A DNA stretch of 38,509 nucleotides from an uncultured Propionibacteriaceae bacterium (GTDB taxonomy: Bacteria; Actinomycetota; Actinomycetes; Propionibacteriales; Propionibacteriaceae): positions 1 through 38,509 of the forward strand of contig CALKHV010000049.1 in NCBI GenBank assembly GCA_937988865.1. The letters are read 5' to 3'. The notes beneath the pieces were generated by a model. It searched no databases. It was given only the letters and a program-made list of their open reading frames with translations, and was not told the origin of the DNA. The first letter of the stretch is position 1, and every line of letters starts with the position of its first letter. A program made the position numbers and the translations under genes. Positions 14,443 to 22,647 of this stretch are shown here, piece by piece.

Positions 14443-14531
14443 CGTTGTCCACAGTCGGCGCGACAGGGCCACCCGTCCACAGATCCTGGCTCGTCTGACG
14501 CGTTCGTCAGGTCGCCGCCCACACTCTCCAC

Positions 14532-15419
14532 GTGGGCGACGACAGGGAGCAGCGACGGCTGGACGATTACCTGCGCGCGCGTCTGGCGTTCGCGATGGCG
14601 GGTTGGAAGCCGCTCAAGGAGGGCCCTCGTCGGGCGGACGCGGAGCCTTCGAGTGCGGTGGTGACGCAGGGCCCAGCCGCGCCGCCCGAGATGGTCGGGA
14701 GGGCTGTGATGGTCGCGCCGGCTGTCGGCCTAGCGCCGCCTGCGGTGGTGCCCGGGTCTGAGGTGGGACCACTTGATGTCGACACGGAACCGCTCCGGCG
14801 AGACATCGGCCCGATCGTTCGGGTGTGGGCCATGGGCCACCTCAGGGCGCTGGTTCTGGTGTTGGTGCTGGGGCTTCTGGGCGCGGCCGTGTGGACGATG
14901 CGGTCACGAGCCTCGGAGGTTCCTCTGACGGTGGTCGCGGCGTCCCCCATGGTCGCCGTGACGCCTTCCGCCTCGCCGACCCCGACCATCCAGGTGCACG
15001 TCATCGGTGCGGTGAAGCGTCCCGGGGTGGTGGTCCTCGGCCAGGGTTCGCGCGTCGCCGATGCCATCGAGGCCGCGGGAGGGCTGGGAAAGGGGGCCGA
15101 CAGCGGTGACCTCAACCTCGCGGCCGTCGTCGCCGACGGGGCCCAGGTGCGGATCGGCGACAGGGACGACCCGTCGAGCGAGGTGAGGGACGCCGGGACG
15201 AGCACGGCATCGAGCAGCGGCGGCGGGGGCACGCTCGACCTCAACACGGCCACTGCCGACCAACTCGACCAGCTGCCGGGGGTGGGGCCCGTCACCGCGT
15301 CGGCGATCCTCGCCTGGCGCGAGGAGCACGGCAGCTTCACCCGCATCGAGGAGTTGCAGGAGGTCGACGGCATCGGGCCCAAGACGTTTGCGCAGCTCGC
15401 GCCACACGTGCATGTCTGA
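14532..15419 (+). CDS. comEA: ComEA family DNA-binding competence protein
   Basis: 295 residues; binds double-stranded DNA at the outer face of the membrane during natural transformation. Layout: a cytoplasmic N-terminal stretch of about 95 residues, one membrane span (LRALVLVLVLGLLGAAVWTM), an SLBB domain (IQVHVIGAVKRPGVVVL, VADAIEAAGGLGKGAD), a Ser/Gly linker, and a C-terminal helix-hairpin-helix pair beginning LDLNTATADQLDQLPGVGP and ending DGIGPKTFAQLAPHV. The GTG start at 14532 lies 89 bp after leuS. The stop overlaps the comEC start by 8 bp, so the two are co-translated. The long N-terminal extension is common in actinobacterial ComEA. Confidence 0.93.
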   Translation: MGDDREQRRLDDYLRARLAFAMAGWKPLKEGPRRADAEPSSAVVTQGPAAPPEMVGRAVMVAPAVGLAPPAVVPGSEVGPLDVDTEPLRRDIGPIVRVWAMGHLRALVLVLVLGLLGAAVWTMRSRASEVPLTVVAASPMVAVTPSASPTPTIQVHVIGAVKRPGVVVLGQGSRVADAIEAAGGLGKGADSGDLNLAAVVADGAQVRIGDRDDPSSEVRDAGTSTASSSGGGGTLDLNTATADQLDQLPGVGPVTASAILAWREEHGSFTRIEELQEVDGIGPKTFAQLAPHVHV

Positions 15420-17763
15420 TCCCCTGAAGGTGCGTGAACCCGCGGCGGACGTGCGTCCCGACACCCGCCTGGTCTGGCCTTTCGTCGCCTGCTGGGTCGG
15501 TGCGTGGCTGGGCACCGGTCGTGTGGGTCCACTGGCATGGTGGGGGGTGCTCGCAGTCGCACTCGTCCTGGTCGTCCCCCGTCTGCGCCGCCCGGCCGTC
15601 GTCGCAGTGTTGGCCTGCCTCGCGGCCGGCCTGATGGTCGGGTCGCTCGCCGCGCTGCGACTGTCCACCGGGCCACTCTCCGACCTCGCGGGTGAGCGTG
15701 CAGTGGCGACCTTGGAGGTCCGCGTCCAGGGGGACGCGAAGGTCTTCCCCCAGCGGGGGGTGCGTCCGCCGGTGGCCTTCGTCGGAGCGTCGTTGCTGGA
15801 CGCTGAGTCGCGTGGCGCGGCCTTCCGACAGCGCGTCCCCGTCACCCTCTCGGCGTCCGGGGAGAAGGTGGCCTGGCTGGCCGACCTCCCTTCTGGCGCG
15901 ACCGTCCAGGTCGTGGGGCGGCTGGGTTCGCCCGACCCTGGCGATCCCGTCGCCGCGACAGTGTCGCTGACCTCGACGCCGACCCTCGTCGCACCTCCGG
16001 GATGGCTCGACCGCGGCATCAACCACTTCCGGGACGGGTTGAGGGGTGCGATGGGGTGGTCGCGACCCCAGCCGGCCGGATTACTCCCGTCGCTTGTCGT
16101 GGGGGACACCTCCGGGCTCGATCCCACCCTGCAGGAGAGTTTCCGCGCCACCGGCCTCACACACCTCACCGCAGTGTCAGGCACGAACCTGTCGCTGCTG
16201 CTCGCCTTCCTGCTCACCTCGGCCCGCTGGGCGGGCGTCCGGGGGTGGTGGCTCCGCGGTCTGTCTGTGGTGGGAGTGATCGGATTCGTCCTGGTCTGCC
16301 GCGGCGAGCCGAGCGTCCTGCGGGCAGCTGCCATGGGTTCAGTTGCCCTCGCAGCCATGGGTGCAGGCGGGTCGGGCCGTCGCGGGATCCGGCACTTGGC
16401 GGGTGCGGGCCTGCTGCTCCTGTTGGTCGACCCCTGGTTGTCGCGCTCGCTGGGATTCGCCCTCTCGGTTTCGGCCACCGCCGGCATCGTCTGGTGGGGT
16501 CAGGTCTGGCAGCAGCGAATGGCCTCCTGGGCGCCGGCCTGGGTCGCCGAAGCGGTGGCGGTCCCGCTCGCAGCCCAGGTGGCCACCCAGCCCCTGGTGA
16601 CGTGGATCTCCGGGTCGGTGAGCGTGGTGGGCCTGGTGGCAAACGCCCTCGCCGGTCCGTTCGTCGGACCAGCGACGATCGCGGGCCTCGTGGCGGCGCT
16701 GGTGGCGTCCCTCAGCCGTGGACTGGCCCTCCCCGTCGGTTGGGCGGCCGGGTGGTGCGTCCAGCCCATCATCTGGATTGCCCAGGCAGGGGCGGAGCTG
16801 CCTGCAGCCACATGGGCCTGGCAGGCCACTCCGACCGGGTTGTTCGTGCTCGGGGGGCTCTGTCTGGGGACGGCGTTCCTGATCCCCCACGTGCTCGACC
16901 GTCGATGGCTGTGTCTTGTCTGCGCACTGGTCGTCATCGTGGCGGGCTTCCGCGAACCGAGCCGGCTCGGCTGGCCGGGGGAGTGGGACGTCGCCTTCTG
17001 TGATGTCGGCCAGGGGGACGCGACGGTGCTCTACGCCGGGCCGAGGACGGCGGTGGTGATCGATGTCGGCCCCGAGCCCGGGGCCACCCTGAGGTGTCTG
17101 CGTTCCCTCGGCGTGAACACGATCCCCCTGATCGTGCTCACGCACTTCCACGACGATCACGTGGGTGGGCTGCAGGGGGTCCTGGACGCCTACCCGGTGG
17201 GCACCGTCATCGTGAATCCCGTGGCCAGCCCGGCGTCGGCGGCCCAGAGCGTGTCGGACGCCGTGAGGCGCGAGGGCGCAACACTCGGTGTGGCCGCCCT
17301 CGGCGACCACCTGCAGGTGGGACGCGTCGACTGGCTCACGGTGGGCGTGGGGTCGTCGGCCCTGCTGGTTGCTGACGGAGAAGGGGAGTCGTCCGCCGAG
17401 AACGACTCGTCGATCATCGCCAGGATCACGGTGGGGGAGACCACCCTGATCCTCCCCGGGGACGCCGAGCCCCCCGCCCAGCAGGCGGTGGTGGCCCGGG
17501 ACGGGCCCGGGCCGGCAACCGTGCTCAAGATGCCGCACCATGGGTCGTCCAGGCAGGACGAGGCCTTCTGGCGCGCCACAGGCGCAGCCGTGGCCGTGGC
17601 GAGCGCTGGACTCGACAACGACTACGGACACCCCGCTGGCGCCGCGCTCCGGCTCGCCCGAGACCTCGACATGCGCGTCGTGCGAACCGACCTCGAAGGA
17701 TCCATTCTCGTGCGCGTCGCCGATGGACGCCTGCAGGTTCGGACGCAGAGCACCCCGCCGTGA
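15412..17763 (+). CDS. comEC: ComEC/Rec2 family DNA uptake channel protein
   Basis: 783 residues, an integral membrane protein that passes single-stranded DNA into the cell. N-terminal hydrophobic helices are followed by an OB-like soluble segment, then the competence domain (the characteristic GLTHLTAVSGTNLSLLLAF start, then many helices). A C-terminal metallo-beta-lactamase domain carries LTHFHDDHVGGL and HHGSSRQDEAF plus a final DNDYGHP, the metal-binding His and Asp residues expected of ComEC nuclease domains. The ATG at 15412 overlaps the end of comEA. With comEA it suggests retained capacity for DNA uptake; pilus genes are outside the window. Confidence 0.94.
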   Translation: MSDPLKVREPAADVRPDTRLVWPFVACWVGAWLGTGRVGPLAWWGVLAVALVLVVPRLRRPAVVAVLACLAAGLMVGSLAALRLSTGPLSDLAGERAVATLEVRVQGDAKVFPQRGVRPPVAFVGASLLDAESRGAAFRQRVPVTLSASGEKVAWLADLPSGATVQVVGRLGSPDPGDPVAATVSLTSTPTLVAPPGWLDRGINHFRDGLRGAMGWSRPQPAGLLPSLVVGDTSGLDPTLQESFRATGLTHLTAVSGTNLSLLLAFLLTSARWAGVRGWWLRGLSVVGVIGFVLVCRGEPSVLRAAAMGSVALAAMGAGGSGRRGIRHLAGAGLLLLLVDPWLSRSLGFALSVSATAGIVWWGQVWQQRMASWAPAWVAEAVAVPLAAQVATQPLVTWISGSVSVVGLVANALAGPFVGPATIAGLVAALVASLSRGLALPVGWAAGWCVQPIIWIAQAGAELPAATWAWQATPTGLFVLGGLCLGTAFLIPHVLDRRWLCLVCALVVIVAGFREPSRLGWPGEWDVAFCDVGQGDATVLYAGPRTAVVIDVGPEPGATLRCLRSLGVNTIPLIVLTHFHDDHVGGLQGVLDAYPVGTVIVNPVASPASAAQSVSDAVRREGATLGVAALGDHLQVGRVDWLTVGVGSSALLVADGEGESSAENDSSIIARITVGETTLILPGDAEPPAQQAVVARDGPGPATVLKMPHHGSSRQDEAFWRATGAAVAVASAGLDNDYGHPAGAALRLARDLDMRVVRTDLEGSILVRVADGRLQVRTQSTPP

Positions 17764-17804
17764 CGCGGCCTCGAAATGTCCCGGGCACCTGTCATGCTGG
17801 GCTC

Positions 17805-18782
17805 GTGACAGGCAATGTCTTCGGCACCGCGATCCTCATCCTCGGCCCAGAATCCCTCCTGGTCGAGAGAGCGACGTCTGCGCGCATCCACGCCGCTCGC
17901 CGGCAGGACCACGGGGTTGACGTGTCGACCGTGGATGCGGCGTCGATGGATGCCGGCACCTTGGCGGAGCTGACGGGGGGCTCCCTGTTCGCCTCCAACA
18001 CGTGCGTGATCGTCAATGACATCTCGGGACTGCCGCAGACCCTGTTCGATGTGGTCCACGCCACCGCCATCGATCCGCCCGACAATGTCGCGCTCGTCCT
18101 CACACATCCCGGTGGGGTGAAGGGGAAGGGCCTCCTTGACAGGCTGAAGAAGGCCAAGGTCGAGACTGTCGACGCAGCTGCGGTCAAGGCGTGGGAGGTG
18201 CCCAATTTCGTGGCGTCCGAGGCTCGACGCCTCAAGCTGCCGCTCGACAACGGCGCGGCCCAGGCGCTCGTGGACGCCGTGGGAACCGACCTCAGAGCTC
18301 TCGTCAGTGCGCTCTCGCAACTGGCGCTCGACGCCGATGGCGAGCCGATCGACCGCACGATGGTTTCGCGCTACTTCAGCGGACGCGCCGAGGTCACGAG
18401 TTTCGCCGTGGCCGACGACATCGTCCGCGGACGCCCCGGGCCCGCGCTGGAGAAGTTGCGCTGGGCGCTCTCCACGGGCGTCCCTCCGGTGCTGGTCACC
18501 AGCGCCATCGCGAGTTCTCTGCGTGCACTGGGCAAGTACTTCGACGCCCGCTCGGCGAGACTGGCCGACTCCGAGATGGCGCGAGAGATCGGCGTCCCCC
18601 CGTGGAAGGTGAAGGACGTCGCCCAGACGTCGAGGGGTTGGACGCCGGCGGGCGTCTCGGTGGCGCTGCGTGCCGTGGCCCGTGCCGATGCCGATGTCAA
18701 GGGTGCGGCGACCAATGCCGACTTCGCGCTGGAACAGCTCCTGCTCGCCGTCGCAGCCGCCCAGGGGGATCAGTCGCGCTGA
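17805..18782 (+). CDS. holA: DNA polymerase III delta subunit
   Basis: 325 residues; delta is the clamp-loader subunit that opens the sliding clamp. The opening FGTAILILGPESLLVERA matches actinobacterial HolA, followed by VDAASMDAGTLAELTGGSLFASNTCVIV, the linker phrase VKGKGLLDRLKKAKVE and the C-terminal collar domain (PPWKVKDVAQTSRGWTPAGVSVALRAVARADADVKGA). The GTG at 17805 gives the family N-terminus; a GTG at 17760 overlapping the comEC stop would add 15 atypical residues. A CATGCT hexamer 6 nt before the GTG may be a weak own promoter. holA after comEC with convergent rpsT is the usual actinobacterial order. Confidence 0.93.
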   Translation: MTGNVFGTAILILGPESLLVERATSARIHAARRQDHGVDVSTVDAASMDAGTLAELTGGSLFASNTCVIVNDISGLPQTLFDVVHATAIDPPDNVALVLTHPGGVKGKGLLDRLKKAKVETVDAAAVKAWEVPNFVASEARRLKLPLDNGAAQALVDAVGTDLRALVSALSQLALDADGEPIDRTMVSRYFSGRAEVTSFAVADDIVRGRPGPALEKLRWALSTGVPPVLVTSAIASSLRALGKYFDARSARLADSEMAREIGVPPWKVKDVAQTSRGWTPAGVSVALRAVARADADVKGAATNADFALEQLLLAVAAAQGDQSR

Positions 18783-18825
18783 ACTGCAGCGAATGACTTC
18801 TGGGGGACAGCTGGGTGAAACACAA

Positions 18826-18862
18826 CCAGCGTCCCGATCACCCAGTGGATCAGGGACGCTGG
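18826..18862. terminator. Two-way terminator between holA and rpsT
   Basis: CCAGCGTCCC (18826-18835) pairs perfectly with GGGACGCTGG (18853-18862), extended inward by GATC/GATC. On the minus strand the hairpin is followed by TTGTGTTT, so it serves rpsT best; on the plus strand there is no T-run. Confidence 0.75.
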
Positions 18863-18890
18863 AGGTGCCGCGGCAAAGGCCGGGCGTGAA

Positions 18891-19151
18891 TCAGAGGGTG
18901 GCAGCCAGGGTGGAGATGGCCGACTTCTTGTTGGCGGCCTGGTTGGAGTGGATGACTCCCTTGGAGACAGCCTTGTCAAGAGCACGGTTCGCGGTGCGGG
19001 CCAGCTCGATGGCCTTCTCGCTGTCGCCGGCCGCCACAGCTTCGCGGAAGCGGCGGGAGTGGGTGCGGAGGGCCGACTTCACGGCCTTGTTGCGCTGACG
19101 CGCCTTCTCATTGGTCTTGATGCGCTTCATCTGCGACTTGATGTTCGCCAC
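18891..19151 (-). CDS. rpsT: 30S ribosomal protein S20
   Basis: 86 residues, the standard S20 length, binding 16S rRNA in the small subunit. The GTG start yields VANIKSQMKRIKTNEKARQRN, the conserved opening, then LRTHSRRFREAVAAGDSEKA and the C-terminal ALDKAVSKGVIHSNQAANKKSAI. AGAGG lies upstream of the GTG as ribosome site. Earlier in-frame codons would add a tail foreign to the family. The likely promoter lies between 19200 and 19240, where a 5-bp inverted repeat ACTGA-N5-TCAGT overlaps a TATCGT hexamer on the minus strand. Confidence 0.97.
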   Translation of the reverse strand: MANIKSQMKRIKTNEKARQRNKAVKSALRTHSRRFREAVAAGDSEKAIELARTANRALDKAVSKGVIHSNQAANKKSAISTLAATL

Positions 19152-19244
19152 TTGGCAAGCCTCTTCACGTTCGTATGTGTACTGGGTGCGCCGACGGGCG
19201 CGACTACTGACGATATCAGTTCGACTGGTGGGGCCAAAACCGGA

Positions 19245-19282
19245 CGGGCCGGCCGGCGAGGTCATCCCCGCCGCCCGGCCCG
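19245..19282 (-). terminator. Terminator of the mtlA-mtlD operon
   Basis: Arms 19245-19258 and 19269-19282 form a 14-bp, almost pure G+C stem with one mismatch and a 10-nt loop. Reading on the minus strand it is followed within a few bases by GGTTTTGG. It lies 7 bp past the mtlD stop and separates this operon from the rpsT promoter. Confidence 0.75.
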
Positions 19283-19289
19283 GCGAGTG

Positions 19290-20435
19290 TCAGGCTGTGC
19301 GTGCCGCCTGGGCGGCGGTCACCACGGTGACCAGGTCGCCGTAGAGCGGATGAGAGGCGTCCAGACCTGTGAGGGTCGTGACCGCCTGCTCTGCTGACTG
19401 GGCGGCCAGCACCTCGCCGACCTGCACCGCTTCGGGATCGTCGGCCACGTCGAACTTCATGGCCGCCAGCATCGCCGATTGCAGCGCGGTACTCGGCATG
19501 CCACGTTCGGCGAGCTGGGACGCCGGACTGATGAACCGCTCGTTGCGGCTCAGTTTGCGTCCCGGGGCCCGCCCCACGCGCACGACGGTGTCGGGCAGAT
19601 AGGGATTGGCGAAGCGTCCCAGGATCTTCGTGACGTATGCCTCCTGCGCCTCGTCGGCGAAGCCGTACTTGGCCACGAGAAGCGATTTGGTCTCCTGAAG
19701 CACCGCGTACACCTTGGCCTTGATCGCCTCGTCGGCCAAGACGTCGGCGATCTTCTCGATGCCGGCCTCGTAACCGAAGTAGGCGGCCGCCGCGTGGCCG
19801 GTGTTCACCGTGAACAGCTTGCGCTCGATGTACGGCCCGAGTGACTCCACCCAGGTGACACCCGGGATCGAGGGGGCCGCCCCGTTGAAGGGGGGCTCCT
19901 CGATGGCCCACTCGAAGTAGGTCTCCACCGTCACGTCCAGACCAGACCCGGGGGCCTGGTTCGGGACGATCCGGTCGACTGCGGTGTTCGCGAAGATCGC
20001 GTGCTCGTCCACTCCGGCGGCGTCCTCGCCACGGATGGCGTCGGCGAGGATGTCGGTTGCGTTGATCGCGTTCTCACAGGCCATGACGACCAGCGGACGC
20101 AAATCCGCGCCGCGGGCGTCAAGACCCTGCCTGATGAGCGGTGCCACGAACTTGAGGATGTTGGGCCCCACCGCCGTGGTGACGATGTCCGCGTCCGCGA
20201 TCTCGGCCACCAGGGCCGCGGTCTCGGACGCCGAGTTCAAGGCCCTGAATCCTGTGATCGTGTGGTCGACAGCGCCATCGCCCACCTCGTGGACGACGTA
20301 GCTCTCTGCCTCCTTGAGGGAGGTGATCAACGCGTCGGCGACGTCTGCGAAGACGACCTCATACCCGGCCTCGACGAGCAGGAGCCCGACGAATCCGCGT
20401 CCGATGTTGCCGGCGCCGAAGTGGACGGCCTTCAC
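19290..20435 (-). CDS. mtlD: Mannitol-1-phosphate 5-dehydrogenase
   Basis: 381 residues, the family's normal length, converting mannitol 1-phosphate to fructose 6-phosphate with NAD+. The N-terminus KAVHFGAGNIGRGFVGLLLVEAGYEVVFADV carries the Gly-rich NAD-binding motif. TAVGPNILKFVAPLI, MACENAINATDILADAI, ANTAVDRIVP and the substrate-site region LFTVNTGHAAAAYFGYEAG follow as expected for the long-chain mannitol dehydrogenase family. The start is GTG, overlapping the mtlA stop as GTGA, so the two are translationally coupled. Product and partner gene fit: the PTS makes mannitol 1-phosphate and this enzyme consumes it. Confidence 0.96.
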   Translation of the reverse strand: MKAVHFGAGNIGRGFVGLLLVEAGYEVVFADVADALITSLKEAESYVVHEVGDGAVDHTITGFRALNSASETAALVAEIADADIVTTAVGPNILKFVAPLIRQGLDARGADLRPLVVMACENAINATDILADAIRGEDAAGVDEHAIFANTAVDRIVPNQAPGSGLDVTVETYFEWAIEEPPFNGAAPSIPGVTWVESLGPYIERKLFTVNTGHAAAAYFGYEAGIEKIADVLADEAIKAKVYAVLQETKSLLVAKYGFADEAQEAYVTKILGRFANPYLPDTVVRVGRAPGRKLSRNERFISPASQLAERGMPSTALQSAMLAAMKFDVADDPEAVQVGEVLAAQSAEQAVTTLTGLDASHPLYGDLVTVVTAAQAARTA

Positions 20436-22468
20436 GAGTTGACCTTGCCCAGGATCTCGAGGATCTCGTCGGCCGAGGTGGCCTTCTCCAGGGCTGCGAC
20501 CTGCTCGGTGTCGGAGAAGATCTTGGCGATCTTGCCGAGGATGGCCAGGTGCTCCTTGTTGCGACCTGCGATGCCGATGATGAACTTGACGGGCTTGCCG
20601 TTCCAGTCGAGTTCCTTGTCGAGGCGGATGAAGCTCATGGCCGAGGCGTGGATGAACTCCTTCGACTCGTTGGTGCCGTGCGGGATGGCGAGCAGGTTGC
20701 CCATGTAGGTCGAGACCTTGCGCTCGCGCTCGTGCATGGCGTCCACGTAGCCGGGTTCAACGGCGCCACGGGCGACCAGCAACTCGCCCGCCTGCTCGAT
20801 GGCGTCCACCTTGCTGGACGCCGACCCGCGCAGCACGATGCTCTCGCGGGCGAGGATTTCGCCGGCGGGCTCATCTTCGACGGCAGCGACCGGGGCAGCG
20901 GCCACGGGGGCTGCGGCGACGGATGCTGCAGCGACGGAGGCTGCGGCCACGGGTGCCGCGACAGCAGCCGCCACGGGGGCAGGCTCACGTTGGGCGCGGA
21001 TCATGTCGACCACCTCGTCGAAACGAGGGGACGCCATGAAGTTGTCGACGGTCACGACAGTCGCACTGGGCACCTTGGGGATGGCGCGTGGCGCCAGATC
21101 CTGGTGGGTGACCACGACCTGGTAGTTGTCCTTCAGGTTGGCGATTGCCTCGTTGGTGACGGTGACGTCGCCGAAGCCGGCGGCCTTGATCTTGTTGCGG
21201 AGCACCGAGGCACCCATGGCCGACGAACCCATGCCGGCGTCGCAGGCGAAGACGATGTTCTTGATCATGGTGGAGGGAGCAGCGGCAGCACCGGTGATCA
21301 GGCCGGAGACGGAGGACTTCTTGCCCTTCATCTCCTCCATCTTCGCCGTAGCGGCGTCGAGGTCGTCGATCTGCTCCTCCTTGCTCGTCTTGAGGATCAC
21401 GGACGCGACGAGGCACGACACAGTGGCCGCGAGGAGCACCGACAGGAGCACGCCGAACAGGTCGCCCTTCGCCGACATCGCCATGACGGCGAAGATCGAA
21501 CCAGGGGCGGAGGGGGCGACGAGGCCGTTGTCGAACAGGACGTTGGTCGCCACGCCGGTCATGCCACCGGCGATCGCAGCGAGGATGAGGAGGGGCTTCA
21601 TCAGCACGAAGGGGAAGTAGATCTCGTGGATGCCACCGAAGAAGTGGATGATGGCCGCGCCGGAAGCCGACGCCTTGGCCATGCCCTTGCCGAACATCAT
21701 GTAGGCGAGGAGGATGCCCAGGCCGGGGCCGGGGTTCGCCTCGAGGAGGAAGAGGACGGACTTGCCGACCTCCTTCGCCTGTGCAGTACCGAGCGGAGTC
21801 AGAACGCCGTGGTTGATGGCGTTGTTGAGGAACAGGATCTTGGCGGGCTCGATCAGGATCGAGGTGAGGGGCAGGAGGCCACGGTCGACGAGCCCTTGCA
21901 CGCCCTTGCCTGCGATGTCGCTGAAGGCCGTGACAACAGGGCTGATGGCGTAGAAGCCGAAGACCGTGAGGATTGCGCCCCAGATGCCGGCCGAGAAGTT
22001 GTTGATCAGCATCTCGAAGCCGGGCCTGATCTTGTGCTCCCACAGGCTGTCCAGCTTCTTCATGCTCCAGCCGGCGAGCGGGCCCATGATCATGGCGCCG
22101 ATAAACATCGGGATGCCCGAGCCGACGATGACGCCCATGGTCGCAATCGTGCCGATGACGCCGCCACGGGTGGGGTGCGAGTCGTACATCATGCGTCCGC
22201 CGGTGTAGGCGATGAGCAGCGGGAGCATGTAGGTGATCATCGGGCCGACGAGGCCGACCCAGGCGACCTCCTTGCCGTCGACCATGTGGGTGCCGAAGCC
22301 GCCGAGGGCGCCGACAGGCGTCCAACCGACTTCGATGAACAGTGTCGTGATGAGGCCCCATGCGATGAAGGCCCCGATGTTGGGCATGATCATGCCCGAC
22401 AGGAAGGTCCCGAAGCGCTGGACGTGCGCTCGAGCAGTGGTGGCCGAGGTGGCCGTGGTTGTGGACAT
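20432..22468 (-). CDS. mtlA: PTS mannitol transporter, fused EIICBA
   Basis: 678 residues; imports and phosphorylates mannitol. EIIC (about residues 1-350) is membrane embedded and begins with FGTFLSGMIMPNIGAFIAWG, with SIKKLDS-like loops and GGIHEIYFPFVLMKP. EIIB follows with IVFACDAGMGSSAMGASVL and the phospho-Cys at 409. EIIA is C-terminal with AIPHGTNESK and the phospho-His at 597. E. coli MtlA is 637 residues; most of the extra length is an Ala/Pro/Val linker (AAPVAAASVAAASVAAAPV and so on) between EIIB and EIIA. The ATG at 22468 has GAGAGG upstream. The start further upstream at 22675 would run through the leader. Coupled to mtlD by overlap. Confidence 0.96.
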   Translation of the reverse strand: MSTTTATSATTARAHVQRFGTFLSGMIMPNIGAFIAWGLITTLFIEVGWTPVGALGGFGTHMVDGKEVAWVGLVGPMITYMLPLLIAYTGGRMMYDSHPTRGGVIGTIATMGVIVGSGIPMFIGAMIMGPLAGWSMKKLDSLWEHKIRPGFEMLINNFSAGIWGAILTVFGFYAISPVVTAFSDIAGKGVQGLVDRGLLPLTSILIEPAKILFLNNAINHGVLTPLGTAQAKEVGKSVLFLLEANPGPGLGILLAYMMFGKGMAKASASGAAIIHFFGGIHEIYFPFVLMKPLLILAAIAGGMTGVATNVLFDNGLVAPSAPGSIFAVMAMSAKGDLFGVLLSVLLAATVSCLVASVILKTSKEEQIDDLDAATAKMEEMKGKKSSVSGLITGAAAAPSTMIKNIVFACDAGMGSSAMGASVLRNKIKAAGFGDVTVTNEAIANLKDNYQVVVTHQDLAPRAIPKVPSATVVTVDNFMASPRFDEVVDMIRAQREPAPVAAAVAAPVAAASVAAASVAAAPVAAAPVAAVEDEPAGEILARESIVLRGSASSKVDAIEQAGELLVARGAVEPGYVDAMHERERKVSTYMGNLLAIPHGTNESKEFIHASAMSFIRLDKELDWNGKPVKFIIGIAGRNKEHLAILGKIAKIFSDTEQVAALEKATSADEILEILGKVNS

Positions 22469-22534
22469 GGTGCCTCTCTGGTTGGCCACGGATTCCGTGG
22501 GCCGGTTGGCGGAGACCTGCTGGGAGAAAGGCGT

Positions 22535-22587
22535 GTCGGGCTCAGACCCGGCAGCACGGCCGTCGTGCTTTCGCGCACTGAATACTA
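22535..22587 (-). promoter_or_regulatory. mtlA promoter and two-hairpin leader
   Basis: On the minus strand TAGTAT (22587-22582) is a good -10 element. It would start a leader of about 105 nt that includes two adjacent hairpins: arms 22553-22558 / 22564-22569 (AGCACG/CGTGCT) and arms 22535-22540 / 22547-22552. The hairpins lie between the promoter and the ribosome site, so they could be an operator, an RNA regulatory structure or an mRNA-stabilising element. ATCCGGAT upstream of the -10 is a short palindrome. Confidence 0.45.
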
Positions 22588-22647
22588 AGGCCGCGACGCC
22601 CGTTTGATCCGGATATTCCTGTGATCGCCACCACTTGTCGCAAACGC

